Source: Coniferiporia sulphurascens (Eukaryota; Basidiomycota; Agaricomycetes; Hymenochaetales; Hymenochaetaceae). From it: a DNA stretch of 64,000 bases. The DNA lies in assembly GCA_002794785.1 (NCBI GenBank), contig NBBA01000008.1, positions 1,240,001-1,304,000 on the forward strand, read 5' to 3'. The number at the start of each line of letters is the position of its first letter. The stretch's first letter is position 1. This document shows, in pieces, positions 1 to 10,790 of this stretch. Both the position numbers and the translations under genes were made by a program. The notes beneath the pieces were generated by a model. That model had not been told where the DNA came from, ran no database searches, and worked only from the letters and a program-made list of their open reading frames with translations.

Positions 1-98
1 CATTATCACGGAGCAGTGGTCCCGCAAGAAAGGGGAATGCAGCCGAGTCTGTCGGGGATGAAGAGCTAGCCAAAATTTCTTTGTCAACAACAACAATA
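1..98. other. Left window edge, unassigned
   Basis: Ninety-eight bases precede the first LTR. One forward frame (from base 2) has no stop before the LTR begins, so this could be the tail of an exon interrupted by the insertion. It is too short to assign to any family. Confidence 0.2.
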
Positions 99-659
99 TG
101 TTACAATTTTCCTTTACTTTCCCCTACTGCGCTGACTCACTCCCTTTTCATCATCATCAGTCAGCGCAACTCCCCCATTTCTCTGTCTTACTCATCCTCA
201 TTCGCCTTGCGACATAAGACGCCATGATGAAGCCTTATTGCACCATCATGACGTGCTTTGCTTACTGATAGCCCTACCTGTATTACCAAGGCATTCCTTG
301 GGTTTCCATGACCTTCCATAGTCTGGTAAAACTACCCTACACAGGCCGCTACAGTAGTAAACACATAGAGTAGCATATAAGCATGTAACTTCAGTAGCAC
401 AAGCCCTAAGCTTGTGCTCTTTGTTCATACAAGCCCATTATCTGCTACCACCAAGCCTACCGAGTGTCACTTGGCCATTAGTTGCTTCATCGTAACCTGA
501 CTTGCTACAAGAAGCCTACCACGTCCACATCGCCAATCAGGAAGCCCCATCGACGATCACCCTCGACTTATGACATCTAGGAAGCCCCGTTGCCATACCA
601 TCAGTCCCAACGATCAGGAAGCCCTGACGTCGATCACCATGTAACCGTTGAGCTTAACA
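99..659. mobile_element. Solo LTR, family 1, copy 1
   Basis: The element starts TGTTAC and ends TTAACA, giving the TG...CA termini and 5-bp inverted ends (TGTTA/TAACA) of an LTR. It is flanked by a direct 5-bp repeat, CAATA, at 94-98 and 660-664, as expected for a target-site duplication. A second copy lies at 52528-53084. No gag, pol or tRNA primer site is next to it, so it is a solo LTR left by recombination between two LTRs. Copia or gypsy origin cannot be decided from the LTR alone. Confidence 0.85.
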
Positions 660-959
660 CAATAATGATTTGAGCATATAATTTGTTCAAATAATTAAGG
701 TCTGTTCCGATCCCTGCCTCCGACAGGACACCTTTCTGTTCTGCCTTTCTCGTCCTCAGAAGCCTGACAAACATAAGGTGGGCTTAGTATGCTCACGATG
801 GCGTGATATTATGCTATCATCCTCATCGCCTTATATCGTGGTTTCGGTTTCCGTGTCTACACCAGAGTGGCACGCCACCGGCGATAAGCAGGATCGGTCA
901 GGGATGCTCCATGGTCTATACCATGTTTTGTGAAAAGAGAATTGTATACTTACAATATA

Positions 960-1603
960 CAGTGACTCAAAAAACCGTTGCAATGTTTTGTGAGTCTGGA
1001 GTAAACAGCCTATATCCCAACAACTGGGGCACATAAATAAAACATAAAATTACTCCTGGAAAGCCCTATATCTCAGCTTTCCAGTGATATATAATATAGA
1101 GCATAAATCGAAGAAATGGGGTAGCTATGGACTGCTCAATCGGGACATAGCATTGCAACAGTTTTTTGGCCTGCAGAAATGAAACATTAGAATACTCTAC
1201 ATCTCCATTTTTTCATAAACAACTTTCTTGGAAACAAATGTCAGATGGAACAGTAGGCCATATGCATAGTTCAGAGTACTTTCCATGGGCAGAAGTCATC
1301 TCCATCAAAAAGAAATCCCATTCTGCTGTGTGAAAAATGCACATCCTCATCTTTCTCAACGCTGGACAATCCTCCCTCAAGATTGCATTGTTTATTGGTG
1401 TAATAAATAGTATTATATCCAGGCCTTACTCTATGAATGTCACTGGCCTTAAAAATGCCACTGGTAGCTGACCATCAAGGGTGTTACCTGCAAAAGTTCA
1501 ATACTATCACCACTTTAAGTATAATGTACAAGACTATCCTGGAGATTTTCTTCACTAACCTCACTGCAGAGCTTCCCATACATCCTACCATAATCATTGC
1601 AAG
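960..1603 (+). repeat. Left 644-bp inverted arm
   Basis: Left arm of the palindrome, ending where homology with the right arm stops (...TCATTGCAAG). Near its outer end it also contains a small internal inverted pair: CAAAAAACCGTTGCAATG at about 968 and, inverted with one change, near 1152-1170, suggesting a smaller MITE-like unit nested in the arm. Confidence 0.85.
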
Positions 1604-1896
1604 AAAGATACAGTGAAAGGAAGGCTACAGTGAGTCAGGGAAAGTCCATACTGTCTACACAGTGTCAGAAGGAGTGGCTGGACTTTGAAGTAACCCACAA
1701 AGGCTAGTCATGGAGGACTGGGAAGAGTTATCATGGTCAGGATAGACCATTGCTGGTCTCCTGAGGTCAGATGTGGGGAAAAGGCCTGGAAAAAGAGTTG
1801 AACAGGCTTCTCTAATAGCCAATGGAGAGAACACTCAAGATTGGAGGCAGATCAGCCACAATACAGGGCTTCATGTTGTGGAATGGACTAAAACTA

Positions 1897-2540
1897 CTTG
1901 CAATGATTATGGTAGGATGTATGGGAAGCTCTGCAGTGAGGTTAGTGAAGAAAATCTCCAGGATAGTCTTGTACATTATACTTAAAGTGGTGATAGTATT
2001 GAACTTTTGCAGGTAACACCCTTGATGGTCAGCTACCAGTGGCATTTTTAAGGCCAGTGACATTCATAGAGTAAGGCCTGGATATAATACTATTTATTAC
2101 ACCAATAAACAATGCAATCTTGAGGGAGGATTGTCCAGCGTTGAGAAAGATGAGGATGTGCATTTTTCACACAGCAGAATGGGATTTCTTTTTGATGGAG
2201 ATGACTTCTGCCCATGGAAAGTACTCTGAACTATGCATATGGCCTACTGTTCCATCTGACATTTGTTTCCAAGAAAGTTGTTTATGAAAAAATGGAGATG
2301 TAGAGTATTCTAATGTTTCATTTCTGCAGGCCAAAAAACTGTTGCAATGCTATGTCCCGATTGAGCAGTCCATAGCTACCCCATTTCTTCGATTTATGCT
2401 CTATATTATATATCACTGGAAAGCTGAGATATAGGGCTTTCCAGGAGTAATTTTATGTTTTATTTATGTGCCCCAGTTGTTGGGATATAGGCTGTTTACT
2501 CCAGACTCACAAAACATTGCAACGGTTTTTTGAGTCACTG
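1897..2540 (-). repeat. Right 644-bp inverted arm
   Basis: Reverse complement of 960-1603, starting CTTGCAATGATTATGG and ending GAGTCACTG before the TA duplicate. The near absence of differences between arms implies recent formation or continuing correction between the arms. Confidence 0.85.
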
Positions 2541-2542
2541 TA

Positions 2543-3377
2543 CAAGCAAAAAAAAACAGCAGAGTAAACACCGAGAGGGATAAACATTATAGATATTTTA
2601 GATTAGATGAAAGCTCGCACGAATTTGTCCTGCCGAAACATAGCATTAAACAGGAAGCAATACATAAAACCCGTTCTGTCTTCGCAAAAATCGTTCTTGA
2701 TGTTAAAAGCAAAACATATATGCCAGAATACGTAGAAACATACAATCAGACTTGACCTCATCTCCTGGGTACACGTTGAAAGTACGGTAGTTCCAGTAGG
2801 CGATTTTGGCTCCCATCTATGAGCACTTGTATACTGTAGTGTTACTGTTATTAAAGAAACACCCTCTCTTTCACAGTATTAAGGCAGAGGTAAGTGTGTA
2901 GGATGTAGAATAGTAACTTTTCATGTAAAATAGACAAAGATAGCTGGGAAGGGAGCGAAAAACATCATGATCGACGGTTAGTCGCGTCGCGTAGTATCGA
3001 TCACATGCAACGCTCTGTTCTTCGACCTTTTTCCTACGCCCCGATTAAGTTTTATTCGTTTTTGGCTGGGACCCAGGAGGAACACAGTGAACATCATAAA
3101 ATCTATACATAAATAAGAACCGATTGTCTATAACTCATGTGATCATCAGAAACATGCATACGTTGGAATCCAAAACGCTGATGACTTTTGCAGGTACAGT
3201 ATTTGCGATGTGTACCGGATGCATACAGGTAGTGTGTATTGAATTCTGCAATGATCCGGCCTATGGTTCTCTATGGTAAAAAATACAGGTGAAGTTTTTG
3301 CGCTGCAGAACAGAAATTGTCAGATAGACTCGAAACCGCATGGAAATAAGTCAGCGAACTTCATGAGGGACAGTCGC
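2543..3377. other. Intergenic, no gene seen
   Basis: AT-rich sequence between the palindromic element and the 3' end of the YAE1-like gene. No convincing coding frame or repeat was recognised; the part nearest 3377 should include the 3' UTR of the YAE1-like gene. Confidence 0.4.
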
Positions 3378-4018
3378 CTAGGTCATGCAACTCGGTGTTG
3401 CATCGAGGACCAAGTCGAGTTCTAACTTTTTAAGAACGTTAGCTAGATCTTCTCTAAGTCGTTCCAGTTCTGGAAGAGCCTTCTGCCCTGCTCTTGCGTC
3501 CGCCTGCATCCGTGAAACAGCGCCGCCATCCTGACTTGCATGCTCTAGCGCGTGACTGAGAGCCTCTGTGTCCGGCGGCTCTAAATCCGCGAATCGAAGA
3601 CGTCCTAAACCGTCCGAGATAGTTCGTACTTCTTCAAGCAACGAGTTCGTCTCTGGGGTCTGAGATGAATTGTGGTTTAACGAATTCAAGAACGCCAGGA
3701 CACCGGCAGCTAAACCCCGTAAAGTCCCTATATGCCGGCCTATGGGGGCGCCAACTTCCGCGAAACCTCCGTCAAAACCCCCCTGCAAAGCAAATTCCTT
3801 CCCTGCTGTAATTCCCTCGCGGTAACCAGCCTTGAAACCGGTTATGGGTCAGCACGACCTAACGAGGGCGAGGACGACCACAGAAAATGTACGTTGACGA
3901 ACTGGTCTGACATCCTGGACCATTCTCGCTCGCTCTCGGCAGAATGACCGGGCTGATCGAGCGATTCACCTAGTACATCGTATTTATCAGCGTCTCCGCT
4001 GTCCGTGAAGTCGTACAT
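3378..4018 (-). CDS. YAE1: YAE1-like Fe-S assembly adaptor
   Basis: Two exons, 4018-3893 and 3830-3378, joined across a 62-bp intron (3831-3892) with GT-AG ends, encode about 192 aa. The diagnostic part straddles and follows the junction: AGYREGITAGKE then GGFDGGFAEVGAPIGRHIG, the spaced glycines of the deca-GX3 repeat of Yae1/Lto1 proteins; the order and flanks resemble Yae1 more than Lto1. In yeast, Yae1 with Lto1 links the cytosolic iron-sulphur targeting complex to the ribosome recycling factor Rli1. The C-terminal half (from about residue 100) is predicted helical and not recognisable. The ATG at 4018 is the first after an in-frame stop; an additional upstream exon cannot be excluded because many Yae1 proteins begin with a Trp-rich segment not seen here. 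Divergent from EMC1. Confidence 0.8.
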
Positions 4019-4455
4019 CCCAGGGTGGGCGCGAGCGGTAGGCAGATTCTAGGTTCTAAGTTAAAGTAACTTCCGGGGTCAAGGCTTTCTGAAAGCGAGA
4101 TTTGTATCCGTGGGAAATACTTTTGGATTAGGTAAGAGAGCGGTGATCGACGTGGAACGCGTCTCCGGCCAACGACTTCAAGCTGCCGCCCTGACCTTTT
4201 CAGGACCTCGTCGTTGGTGACTGCTCACCAGCCTGTCCTCATCCACAAGTCCTGTCGGGCCACCAAATACTAAGGCCAAATTCACGGGAAAATCTTGATG
4301 CACGGTAGTCCTCGTATGTCCCATTTTATAACTCGTAACATTTTCGACGTTCGTTCTGAACAAGCACTGGCATCAGGGCGTCAAGTCTAAACTACTTTTG
4401 AGGACATCTTTCACTTCGTGTCCCCGTCTTTGACGGGAAGCAATTTATACAAGCT
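4019..4455. promoter_or_regulatory. Divergent promoter region YAE1/EMC1
   Basis: The 437 bp between the two start codons must hold both promoters. No specific factor site or clear TATA box was identified. Confidence 0.4.
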
Positions 4456-7400
4456 ATGGTCTTGATGTCGACATTCCGTTCGTTGCTTGTCTTGGCTCTT
4501 GGGCTCCTCCCCGTCTCGCTCGCCCTGCATGCCTCCGAAGCGGGCGTAGTCGACTGGCACAAGCCACTCGTCGGCGTCCCCATTACACATTCACATAGTC
4601 TCTCGCCTACTTTCCACCGCTTTAGCACGGGATCATCAAAGAAGTCAACGCAGAGCGTAATTTTGACTGCAACGAGCTCGAACACGTTAGCTGCGTTGGA
4701 TCCGACAACGGGCGATATTGGTATGTTCACACGTGTTTCTGGCTCTCGTGTATGTATTAAAGTGCTGTCTTGAAGCTTGGAGATATGTTTTCGATCCGGA
4801 AGACCCTATTGTCAGCTTTAGTGCATTGGGTGAAGGTTTGTCCCCTAACTATTCTTTCTTGTATCTTAAACCTGAGCGTTGGTTTGTAGTCGTTGTCGCG
4901 CTCTCCGGACCTGGGGGTGCTACGTTTCGCACTATTGATGCGGTAAAGGGCGACTTGCTCGCTGAAAGGCGTCTACACGATCCATCATTGGGCCATTTAT
5001 TCGATCCAAGTGATCTGGGCGTGCACATCACATTCGTGGAGAAGAATGATACCACCTTAAGTCCGACCATGGACGTCTTCACACTCACTAACGGGCATGT
5101 ACTTCGGCGCGTGGATACACCTACTGGGCGTGTAAGATGGGAATGGGCTGCGGAGGACAAGGCGTGAGTTCTTTTTGTCACCTTCATACACGAAATAAGC
5201 CTCGATTGTTATGTTATAGTTCGTCTGTCGTGTACTCGCGGATAGCCCGCACACCTTCTACTGTCTTTGTCGTTGGACTATCCAAGTCATTCGCATCGTA
5301 CACGCTACATGTCACAGCTATTTCCGCTGCGTCCGGGGAAGTTGTTGCAAGCGCTCACGTGCCGTCTGCCATCCACAACGGGCTCACCGACTTCCTGCTC
5401 CTTTCCAACAAAGCTGACGACGATAGTACGCCATGTGTGGTCTGGATTGAGCAAGGCCAGATGAAGTTCAATATGCTAACACCGACACTTGATGAGAAGC
5501 CGAAGCTCATGAAAGGTGCAACATTCAAGGGCATACTGAACATCGGGCTCAACGAGAGGGGTAACTTCGTTGCTCTGAGGAGCGATGGGACTGGATTGGG
5601 AATGAAAGTGGACAAGGGGAGCAACGGGCTGGCGTTGGTCTGGGAGTTTGCCGAGTCGGTGAGTTCATCATTGGCTTTATACATTTGTACATAAACAATA
5701 CGCTGACGAAAGCTCAATATCAGGCTACTTCAGACAGGTATTCAGAGTCTATGTACACTGGTGGACTCGACAAGGACAACAACCCTTACATTGGGAGAGT
5801 CTATTGGTCTCATGTGTTGAAGGTAAACAGACTAGCGTGTCTTTGCGTTGACGTCCTGCTGACCCAACCATATTAAGCTTGCTTCAGCTCATATCTTCGC
5901 CGAACATGCGGCAGGCGGAAAAGGACTTGTCAGGGGCTACACGTTCCCCTTTGAGACCAATTCCCATGGGATCATTGCACATGTCCGTTCATGTTCAGTT
6001 CACGCTCTCGCCAGTCAGCTGATACAATCGCTCTTCAGGCTTCCCTTGACGCAGCAAACCCGTCCGACAATGTTGTTATCGGTCGTTTTGTTCTAACAAC
6101 AGGGACAGGCGCTGTGCAGCTGTGGCAACACGATCGCGCTCAGTGGACACGTGAGGAGGCGCTTTCGGAGATTGCACTGGCAGAGTTCGTCGAACTGCCG
6201 GAAAGGAAGTCTGTATCGACCCGCGTTGGTGCTGACGAGGAAGCCTTTGTCGAACGAGTAAATCGTCAACTATCTGACGCAAAAGTTAGTATCCACTCCA
6301 TGTCAATGGGTAATGTGCATTGGTGCTCACGCTCGGTTTTTAGGACTTCCCGGCCTATCTCATTAACTTCGCTAGGCGATTCGCGACTGGCTCCTACGCT
6401 TCCGTCTCTACGTCTGCAGCTGCAGATCCGGACTCCGTCGATGCGCTTGCGCGCGATGATTTCGGTTTCCGGAAGCTCATCATCGCTGCTACGAACCGCG
6501 GCGTTGTATACGCGATTAACTCAGGTAACGGCGCTGTTGTTTGGAGTCGGATTCTTGGACTCGGCTGGGCAGCGAAGGTTGGCGGACGCCATGTTCCGCT
6601 GAAGCTCTTCGTGACGCGGACGGTTGGAGATGGAGATTCGCCGCGGGTAGTTCTGATCACACAGCGGCTGGCTGACAATGTGAGTCTAACCTTTGCTGTG
6701 TCATGCCGAAAGGTTTTGGTTTACTGAGCGAGGTTGCAGGAACTTGTGGACACTGTCCTCTTCCATATCGATGCGCTCAGTGGCGAAGACGCAGAAGGAA
6801 AATCACCATCCGGCGGAATGCTGGAGGGCATCGACATTGTCAACGGTGAGGTTGTTGACGCCTTCATGCTGCACGGAGGGGACAAGACCGTCGTTCTCCT
6901 CGACAAATTTTTGCAGGTAGACGTCCCTTTTGTGTGACTGAAATGCAATAGCAGCACTGACGTTCATGAATTTCCCAGATTTACCTATTCCCCGAAACCG
7001 ACGAGACGCGTCAATCCTTCCAGGCACTTGCGCCCAAGGTGCATTTCCCTCTTCTCGCTTCAAACAGCGTCCTCGGGCACCAAGTGCTCCCCGAGCCCGC
7101 ATTCACGGGCAAGTTCACTGCATACTCGACGTGGACCTTGGCTTTCCCGCCAGGCGAGACAGTTCTAAAGACGTTCAAACGCCCGGCAGGCGAGCCACTC
7201 GCTTCGTTCGGCAAGGTTCTCGGCGACCGTAGTACGCTGTACAAGTACGTCAATCCGAGCCTTGTCGGATACCTCACGATGGCGCGCCGCACGGGCGGAA
7301 AGGCGCCGACATGTGGTGTTTATCTTGTTGATGGTGCGAAGGGCACGATTGTGTACCGCGCGACGCTGCCCTCCGCGTACGGAGCATGCAACGTGCATGC

Positions 7401-8254
7401 GGTGCTTACGGAGAATTGGCTGTTGTACATGTACTACGACGAGGAGCTTGCGTCGGCTGACCAGGCTAAGGGTCACCGTGTCGTTTCTGTTGAGTTATAC
7501 GAGGGGAGCCAGGTAAACGACAAGACAAAGAGGTACGTAGTCAGCGTCTAAATGAACGTCCTTGGTGTTAACGAGTTTCGTTTTGTAGCTCTGAATCGTC
7601 CATTTATTACAACAAGACCGCGGAAGTCTCGGTGTACGAGCAGACGTTTGTGTTCCCGCACGCGGTGATGGCGCTCGCCACGACCTCAACGAAGTTCGGG
7701 ATCGCCACCAAGGACCTCATTGGTATGCTTTGGGTTATTCCCGTCTCCCCCCTCTATGCTGACTGATTTTATCCGCTTGTAGTCGCAAACAAGCGCAACC
7801 AAATCCAATCGTTCCCGCGCCGGATATTCGATCCGCGTCGGCCAAAGCGGAAGGTCACCGCAGAGGAGCAAGAAGAGTGGCTCATACAGTACGACCCGCT
7901 CATCCCAGACGACGCGCGCCGCGTCATCTCGCACAACTACCGCGTAAGCGCCTCTCTCGCTCTCCTCCTTTCGTCCTGTCAATGCTCACACAAATATACT
8001 TTCCCCCGCTTTTGCAGGTCACGAACACGCGCGCGATTCTCACCTCGCCTGCACTACTCGAGTCGACGTCGCTTGTGTTCGCGCACGGGCTCGACCTCTT
8101 CGCGTCGCGCGTCGCGCCTGCGCACACGTTCGACGTGCTCAGCGAGAACTTCAACAAGGCGCAGCTCGTGCTCACGATCGCCGCGCTCTCCGCTGCGATC
8201 GTCGTCACGCGGCCGATCGTCCGCAGGAAGCGCCTGCGGGAGCAGTGGTACTAA
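4456..8254 (+). CDS. EMC1: ER membrane protein complex subunit 1
   Basis: Twelve exons give a continuous 1046-aa frame: 4456-4720, 4776-5163, 5220-5658, 5724-5822, 5878-5982, 6039-6284, 6344-6679, 6740-6916, 6979-7532, 7589-7722, 7783-7943, 8018-8254. The N-terminus is a signal peptide (STFRSLLVLALGLLPVSLAL). Next comes the lumenal beta-propeller region with PQQ-like repeats (LAALDPTTGDI and similar), then the DUF1620 C-terminal part with its hallmark LYKYVNPSLVGYLT, the SPALLESTSLVFAHGLDLF segment, and a single C-terminal membrane helix before a basic tail (RRKRLREQWY). EMC1 is the large lumenal subunit of the EMC insertase, which places membrane proteins in the ER. The fifth intron (5983-6038) starts GTCCGT, an unusual donor chosen because it alone keeps the frame; the other splice sites are standard. 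Nothing suggests loss of function. Confidence 0.95.
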
Positions 8255-8856
8255 AATTAAGGGGGTTCGTACGTATGTGTTGTGAGTCATTGCTAGAGAC
8301 TTGAGCGGGTCGCCGGGTCGCTCGGGCGTATGTCGTGCTGTCCTCGGGGAAGCGTCTTGGGAAGTGCAGATGCGGGGTTTATATTTTGGAAATAATGTAC
8401 CAGACGACTAGAATATTAATGTCTTTGTAGCAGGGACTTCTTTTCTTCTTTGGGAGCATGATTGTCACGAGTGGATCGCGGTCCGACAGTGGGACGTATT
8501 GCTCTTGCATGATTCATCGGCCCTACGGCTATGAGATAACGAGAGGCTCTACGCACGTTCTTCGACATCAAGTTCTTGCGGGTTGAGCGGGGGAGAAGCC
8601 AGAAGCTGAGCGGTCCGCTGGCCGGCGCGCATTTGACGCTATCATATCAGACAAGATCGACGGCTACTTATACGTCCGGAGTAATCACAACACTCGACGA
8701 ACGGACTCTAGAATCTGGACGCATATATTCAGCAAAGACCCGGAATGCGGCGCTCATCGCGCGGCGTGAGCTGAACCATAATACATGTGCTGGTATACTT
8801 GCTGTCTCAATACATAGCTTACACCCGCCCCGGGGCATCTACGTTTACGTCTACGT
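8255..8856. other. Convergent 3' intergenic region
   Basis: About 600 bp between the stop codons of EMC1 and the phosphatase gene. It should contain both 3' UTRs; no other gene was recognised. Confidence 0.4.
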
Positions 8857-10179
8857 CTATACGAAATACTGCATGTTGCCCTGCGGTAAGGAAAGGGGGC
8901 ACGCAGCCCGTTAAGATCAACTCTTATTTTCTGTTGTACGACGCAGCGACGACTCACCGCCTTCCGCCCATTCTGCATCGCCTCGTCGCGCTCGTTCTCT
9001 GCAGCGGCGCCGAAGACCTTGAACGCGCGTGTGCCGCCCTCGCCGAGCGCGAGCACCGATGCGAGGTTCCCGCACCGGTAGCAATAGTTCGGCGCGCTCC
9101 AGACCGTCACTAGCTGTTCGTCGAACATGAATTTGTACCCCTCTTGCACGAGTTGATGTGCGCGTGCGATTAGTTTGAGTGAATTCACGTGGTTGAACTA
9201 GTGGGATGATTAATTATTGGGGTCTACGCTGGAAAGGGAAGCATATAGTTTACCTCTTGGGTAACGTTCCCTCCGAATAGCCAGCCAGCGCCTCGGGGAC
9301 TAACGGCCCAGTTCTCGATGTCTTCTGGATCCGACCACATCAAATCTTGCGACCTTCGATCAGTACATTTTTTTCTTTCTCGGTTCCGAGTGGCGTACCA
9401 CAAAATGCACCCTCGTGTGGTATTTCTTGCGACCGAGACAGTACACGTATTTGGTCGAGCGTCCTGATGTCGGGAGAAAGACCTCCGTGAACGCATAAAG
9501 TCTCCCCGTCGATAATCTACTTGCACATGAGGGGAGGGGGAGATGAAAATGAGACGGCGCACTCACTGCGGCTAGGTTCAGGTAGTCGAATACACTGCAA
9601 CAGGCTTTCCAGACTGTTGCGCTCCCGTATTTTTGCTGGCATTCATCTGCGGTTACGAAGTAAGCAAAGCGTCCGAGTGATTAATCTATACGGACCGTAG
9701 AATCCGTACACCTGCGTGATCTGCCGGCTCTCGTGATTCCCGCGCAGAAGCGTCACCTTATCAGGATATCTGGGGGACGGTGAGTGGCGACATCAGTATA
9801 TGTTTACGGTGAACGCACCGCGCCTTGAGCGCAAGCAGCAGCGACACCGTTTCCAAACTGTAGAATCCGCGATCCACAAAATCACCCTGCGAGTCCTCTC
9901 AATAAGCACGCCAGAGCTCGAGCCACCGGAGCACCTACTTGCCATGAAGATGTAGCTAGTTCCGGGAACCTCCCCGCCTTCCCTCAGCAGCTCGAGAAGA
10001 TCCCAGAACTGGCCGTGTATGTCGCCGCACACAGTGACTGGGCTGGCGACGGGCTGGATATTGCTCTCTTCGAGGAGGATTGCGCGCACGCGAGCACAGA
10101 GCGCCTTCATGTCCGCCTCTGGGAGATGGCGACACTCTTTGAGCTGCGCTATCCAGCGGTCGGGGTCGAAGACGGGCAT
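8857..10179 (-). CDS. SIT4: SIT4/PP6-type Ser/Thr phosphatase catalytic subunit
   Basis: Eight exons (10179-9943, 9886-9819, 9769-9696, 9646-9567, 9516-9399, 9345-9254, 9197-8958, 8880-8857) encode 310 aa, the usual length of PP2A-like catalytic subunits. The metal-binding and catalytic motifs are complete: GDIHG (52-56), GDFVDRG (80-86), RGNHES (111-116) and HGG (163-165), followed by [10 protein letters not shown] and [11 protein letters not shown]. The [11 protein letters not shown] segment and [16 protein letters not shown] are closer to PP6/Sit4 than to PP2A, PP4 or PPG1. Sit4/PP6 acts in the cell cycle, TORC1 signalling and tRNA modification. The first intron (9887-9942) begins GC rather than GT. 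The last exon has only 24 nt and ends in Tyr-Phe-Val, where the family normally ends Tyr-Phe-Leu. Subfamily is likely but not certain. Confidence 0.93.
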
Positions 10180-10790
10180 GGCGAGCGAGGCGCGAGTGAC
10201 TTGCGGTGGACGCCCGGGCCAGACGGCCTGAGTGCATAGACAACGCTGTGATGCCACGTGATGTGACTGCGACTGTACCGTGTCACGCCGTGTCCTACTG
10301 CAGCCCGAGGACGTCCATGGCCATGGCCACGGACCAAGTGTGAAGTCGCAGCGCAGAATTGAAATTCCAGAGTCGATATATGTTAATATATTATCGCGTG
10401 CGTCTGAGCTGGCTTTTCGTTGGTTGAAATGAGCCTGAGAGCGTGGGAGGCGACGGAACGGGTCGCGGCTGTCGATGACCCATCTGGTTCCATCTGTGTG
10501 CAAAGACGACATTAGGGACGCTACGGGCATTCACCATCCATCGATGCTCAGCCAGTCGCCGGCGCTGCGCTGACCGCGAACGTGCAAAAAATGGCGACGC
10601 TACCAGGCTGCTTGTTGCGGGAAAATCCTCGGTGCAGACGATGCAGGTGATAGAGTTCTCCGCTCCGAGTCGCGTAGTATATCAGCCTCGTCATCCGGAC
10701 TGTATGCGCTCATTCGTCCCTTGCTCCCGTTTCCCATCTTCTCCGCCAGCCTCGCCACCCCCGCTCGCGCTCGCGCACCCGTAGCCGACG
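10180..10790. promoter_or_regulatory. Divergent promoter region phosphatase/TSL1-like
   Basis: About 610 bp separate the two divergent start codons. The stretch just before 10791 is C/T-rich (TCCCGTTTCCCATCTTCTCC), a pattern common upstream of fungal start sites. No specific operator was identified. Confidence 0.4.

Larger units (their letters stand above)
960..2540. mobile_element. Palindromic Tc1/mariner-type element
   Basis: The element begins CAGTGACTCAAAAAACCG and ends in its reverse complement, flanked by TA on both sides (958-959 and 2541-2542), the target duplication typical of Tc1/mariner. The two arms, 960-1603 and 1897-2540, are each 644 bp and read as essentially exact reverse complements, around a 293-bp centre. 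A decayed Tc1-like transposase segment can be read on + across the right-arm junction near 1890-2010 (residues like GRM-x-G-x-L, then L-S-G-D-S-I), but no intact transposase is present. It is therefore a non-autonomous fold-back derivative. Type is supported by ends and TA duplication; the transposase resemblance is weak. Confidence 0.8.

Noticed and set aside
1..98. Open forward frame at the left edge as the end of a gene
   Set aside because: Too short to assign, and the LTR begins before any stop or splice site can be judged.
1812..2063. Frames inside the palindrome as host genes
   Set aside because: They are mirror images of each other across the two arms and overlap the decayed transposase; no independent support.
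4178..4363. Minus-strand frame between YAE1 and EMC1 as an extra exon or gene
   Set aside because: No splice connection to the YAE1 frame and no recognisable motif.
8576..8914. Plus-strand frames over the phosphatase 3' end
   Set aside because: Antisense shadows of a gene with complete conserved motifs on the other strand.
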